A stretch of DNA of 64,000 nucleotides, from positions 52,013,786-52,077,785 of the forward strand of contig QCXZ01000041.1 in the NCBI GenBank assembly GCA_025024175.1, read 5' to 3'. Shown in pieces: positions 61,679 to 64,000 of this stretch (its first letter is position 1; every line of letters begins with the position of its first letter). The DNA is from Rhyzopertha dominica. Its lineage: Eukaryota; Arthropoda; Insecta; Coleoptera; Bostrichidae. The notes beneath the pieces were generated by a model. That model was not told where the DNA came from. It was given only the letters and a program-made list of their open reading frames with translations, and did not search any database. The position numbers were made by a program, and so were the translations under genes.

Positions 61679-62339
61679 GTCACTATCAGCGTCTCTTCTT
61701 CATCTTATACATAAACAACGGATCATTTTGAAATTGTAAAAGAAAGATGAAATTCTGAATGCTATTAGTAAAGATTAATCAGAAAAATACTCGTACAACG
61801 AACTTTCGGAAAGCAAAATCGATATCTCTTGGATTCTTTTTCTTCAACCATCGCTGTCAGAACTGTTAAGTCAGAGGTAACAGAGATGGAACTATTAAAA
61901 TCTATTTTATGGAAAATGACATGCTTCGCAATCGTTGTCGGTAGCAATCAAGATTTAGTAACCTCAGTTTTACCAAAATATCGCAACTTTTCGTTATTTT
62001 CTTTTTTAGTAGAAAAGATAGAAAAATCATCAAATGTACGGGGTCATGTCGAAATTGCTGCGCACAAAAACACAGCTCACAAATGAAGCGTAATTGTCGT
62101 TCAAAATAATCCTCTGCATATGGAGTTGTTTTATTCGCAGTGAAAAGCATGCGAGTTTTTTTTTANTAAACATAGAATCACTAGATTTTTTGACACAACT
62201 CCAAAGTCAAAACACAGAACACCAGTAGATGAAAAAAATTTTAAGTAGATTAAATGTTTCTTAAAGTGAAGCATCCCGTCTAGGTTTTAGTTATTCATAA
62301 CGATTCATATTAAAATGTCTTCAAGAGTAATTTTCATTT

Positions 62340-62670
62340 CTTATTCCCCACATTGTTCCTGAAATTCAGTAGCTTGCCTGTCAAACGTGGCAACCCCGCC
62401 CTGAAACCGATGAAATGATTGTTTCGGGGCGATCGCCAGCCGCGGACGTCGGAATGTGCCAGGGTGAAATAATGTCAGGACAGTTCGCGGTGTCATGTCG
62501 CTTTCGACCTCTCTAAATCTGTCGACGGGGTACACACCGGAACAGCGGTCACATAATGAGCTGCAGTTCATTAGGGTACGCGCAAGCCGAAGCGGCAATC
62601 GCGACATGCTATCGAATTAATGACGTCACAAATCTTCCTGGGCGTTCTCGAAAGATCTGGAGAGATTCAT
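62340..62670. other. GC-richer block with a CRE octamer
   Basis: CpG-rich block ending at ATTAATGACGTCACAAAT; perfect TGACGTCA at 62621-62628. No protein. Candidate cis-regulatory element by composition. Confidence 0.35.
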
Positions 62671-63076
62671 GTGGTCGGCGACGTTCAATTTAAGAAAAAA
62701 TGATGATTTTATCATTAAATTATGGTAATGTAGCGTGACTAATATAGCAAAACAACAAGCACGATTGAAGATAGTTAAAAGAGTCGAAACGCTTTTTATT
62801 TATGCAGGAACAATACCTTAATTGACACAGCTCATTTCACTTTTTTTAATATACAATTGCAATAGTTTAAAACATTCAGTTAGACCCCTCTCTTCTAACT
62901 CGAGGGATGCCAAAAATTTAATGTTTGCAACTGTTCGTCTTAACACGTATCTTCATATCAATTTTCATGTTTTTATGTTCAAAAATTCTATACAAATGGG
63001 TGTTATTTAAAGAGATGCAAATAGATGCAAAAACCATGGTCTTCTTAAGACTTTCACAGCCGGCGTTGTTGTTATT

Positions 63077-63306
63077 CCGGGCTGTTATGCTGTGGTCCAA
63101 GGTGCCCCTCTTTCTCCTCCAAAGTTTCACTGCTCTTCGCTGGCAGCATCTGCAGCGATTTTCAGGTTTGGTTGGTGTAATCTGTTTTTTTTTGGTTGGT
63201 TCAGATTACACCAGCCAAACATCACTAAAGATGCTGCCAGCGAAGAGCATTGAAACTTTTGAGAAGAAAGAAGGGACACCTTGGACTACGGCATAACGCA
63301 GCCTGG
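63077..63306. repeat. Foldback (hairpin) element 3 with hammerhead-like cores
   Basis: Arms 63077-63184 and 63202-63306 are inverted repeats with a T-rich loop of about 17 nt. Matches include GGTCCAAGGTG / CACCTTGGACT, GCTCTTCGCTGGCAGCATCT and GTGTAATCTG. Outward on each arm lies a core-like sequence with a stem TGCT..AGCA and GAAAC: minus CTGCAGA..GTGAAAC (63155-63124), plus CTAAAGA..TTGAAAC (63225-63256). The cores deviate from CTGANGA in one position each, so this is the most eroded of the three hairpins. Confidence 0.75.
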
Positions 63307-64000
63307 AAGAAATCATCATCAGAGGCAAAGCGCATTTACGAATGCCGCTAACGATGTACACTTGGTATAGCAAGTAAGTAGCATAGTAAGCCCGTGCAAT
63401 GTACCCTTTTGACTCTGCTGGTATTAAGATTTCCAATTGCTTGGGGAGAAGCAATTTCAAACTAATATTTCTTCAACGACGTAGAAGAGAAATATTTGAA
63501 CGATACAAAATTTGGCAAAGAAAAGGAATTATAAATATGAGCGACGGACATACTAATCCGACTAGAAAAGGTATAAGTTCCCTATATTTTTTTAATCCTA
63601 CAAGCAGCTGGTCAAATATGATCAGAATATTAATAATTAAGCCCATTAAACAACCTACGAAGACTCTGGAAAGGTCTTGAGGATGGTTCATTGTGGACCT
63701 CGAGTTTTACTTTTCGTTATTCCATGAATTGAAATTTGAATTAAATGTGATTCGATGCGAATCTTCAGGTTTTCTTGATCTCTTCTAAGTCATGTAACCA
63801 TATAGATATTGTGCAGCAAACGAAATACATATGTTTTTCTCTTAATACACTTCTTCAGATATTTTACAACGCATCTAGGATATTGAGGGAACACATAGTG
63901 ATTTGATATACAAATTTGTACACCAAGTGCACTATTTCTCATCTCCTCGTCTCCTTGCCCCTACAGTAAGTGATATTTCGCCCGCTGCTAGCATCTTCGC
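63307..64000. other. Non-coding segment, nothing recognised
   Basis: Open frames at 63206-63691 on both strands overlap each other and the hairpin and show no family similarity. Confidence 0.45.

Overview
This window is an AT-rich, non-coding eukaryotic segment, most likely from an insect. Coding density is very low: there are no operons or ribosome binding sites. Almost every protein similarity I can read belongs to a decayed transposon of a type common in insect genomes: IS630-Tc1-mariner (ITm) transposases of the 'MYSNDEK..MILIYGEC' kind, CR1/L2-like, jockey-like and RTE-like LINE reverse transcriptases, and satellite DNA. Order and species cannot be fixed from the sequence. Scattered single N bases mark unresolved positions. 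I recognise no complete host gene and no intact rRNA, tRNA or CRISPR.

Layout. 0-4.6 kb: two coding-like stretches (937-1269, 1712-1912) and a possible 63-nt internal exon (4487-4549). 4.8-6.2 kb: a mariner-like element with 60-bp TIRs. 9-13 kb: degenerate dispersed repeats and a transposase relic. 17.3-17.7 kb: a CpG-rich block with a 12-bp palindrome around a CRE. 21.5-23.5 kb: an unassigned pseudogene, an isolated satellite monomer, a hairpin element and a tRNA-like relic. 26.2-27 kb: a deleted LINE and a second tRNA-like relic. 30.1 kb: a recursive-splice-site-like sequence, followed by a truncated mariner copy. 32.3-33.6 kb: a LINE relic on the minus strand. 38.2-38.4 kb: the best hairpin element. 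47.2-49.7 kb: a jockey-like LINE relic followed by a satellite array of about 7.6 units of 270 bp. 50.7-54.9 kb: an RTE-like fragment, then a CR1/L2-like LINE split by a complete 2.1-kb mariner element. 58.3-59.7 kb: a third copy of the first mariner family. 60.5-63.3 kb: a third tRNA-like relic, a classical mariner remnant and a third hairpin element.

Between these, GC-richer CpG-containing blocks rich in homeodomain-type TAATTA/TTTAT(G/T) words recur every few kb. With the recursive-splice-like site and the isolated exon-like segment, they fit an intron or gene desert of a long developmental gene. This is inference.

The strongest unusual signal is a set of three unrelated-looking foldback (inverted-repeat) elements at 23.2, 38.2 and 63.1 kb. 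Each arm carries, in outward orientation, a hammerhead-ribozyme-like core (CTGANGA, stem II, GAAAC). In the 38-kb element one arm has a perfect core, a 10-bp stem I, a 4-bp stem II and a 5-bp stem III. It lacks the NUH cleavage triplet, so it looks like a relic of a self-cleaving ribozyme of the Penelope-like or retrozyme type.
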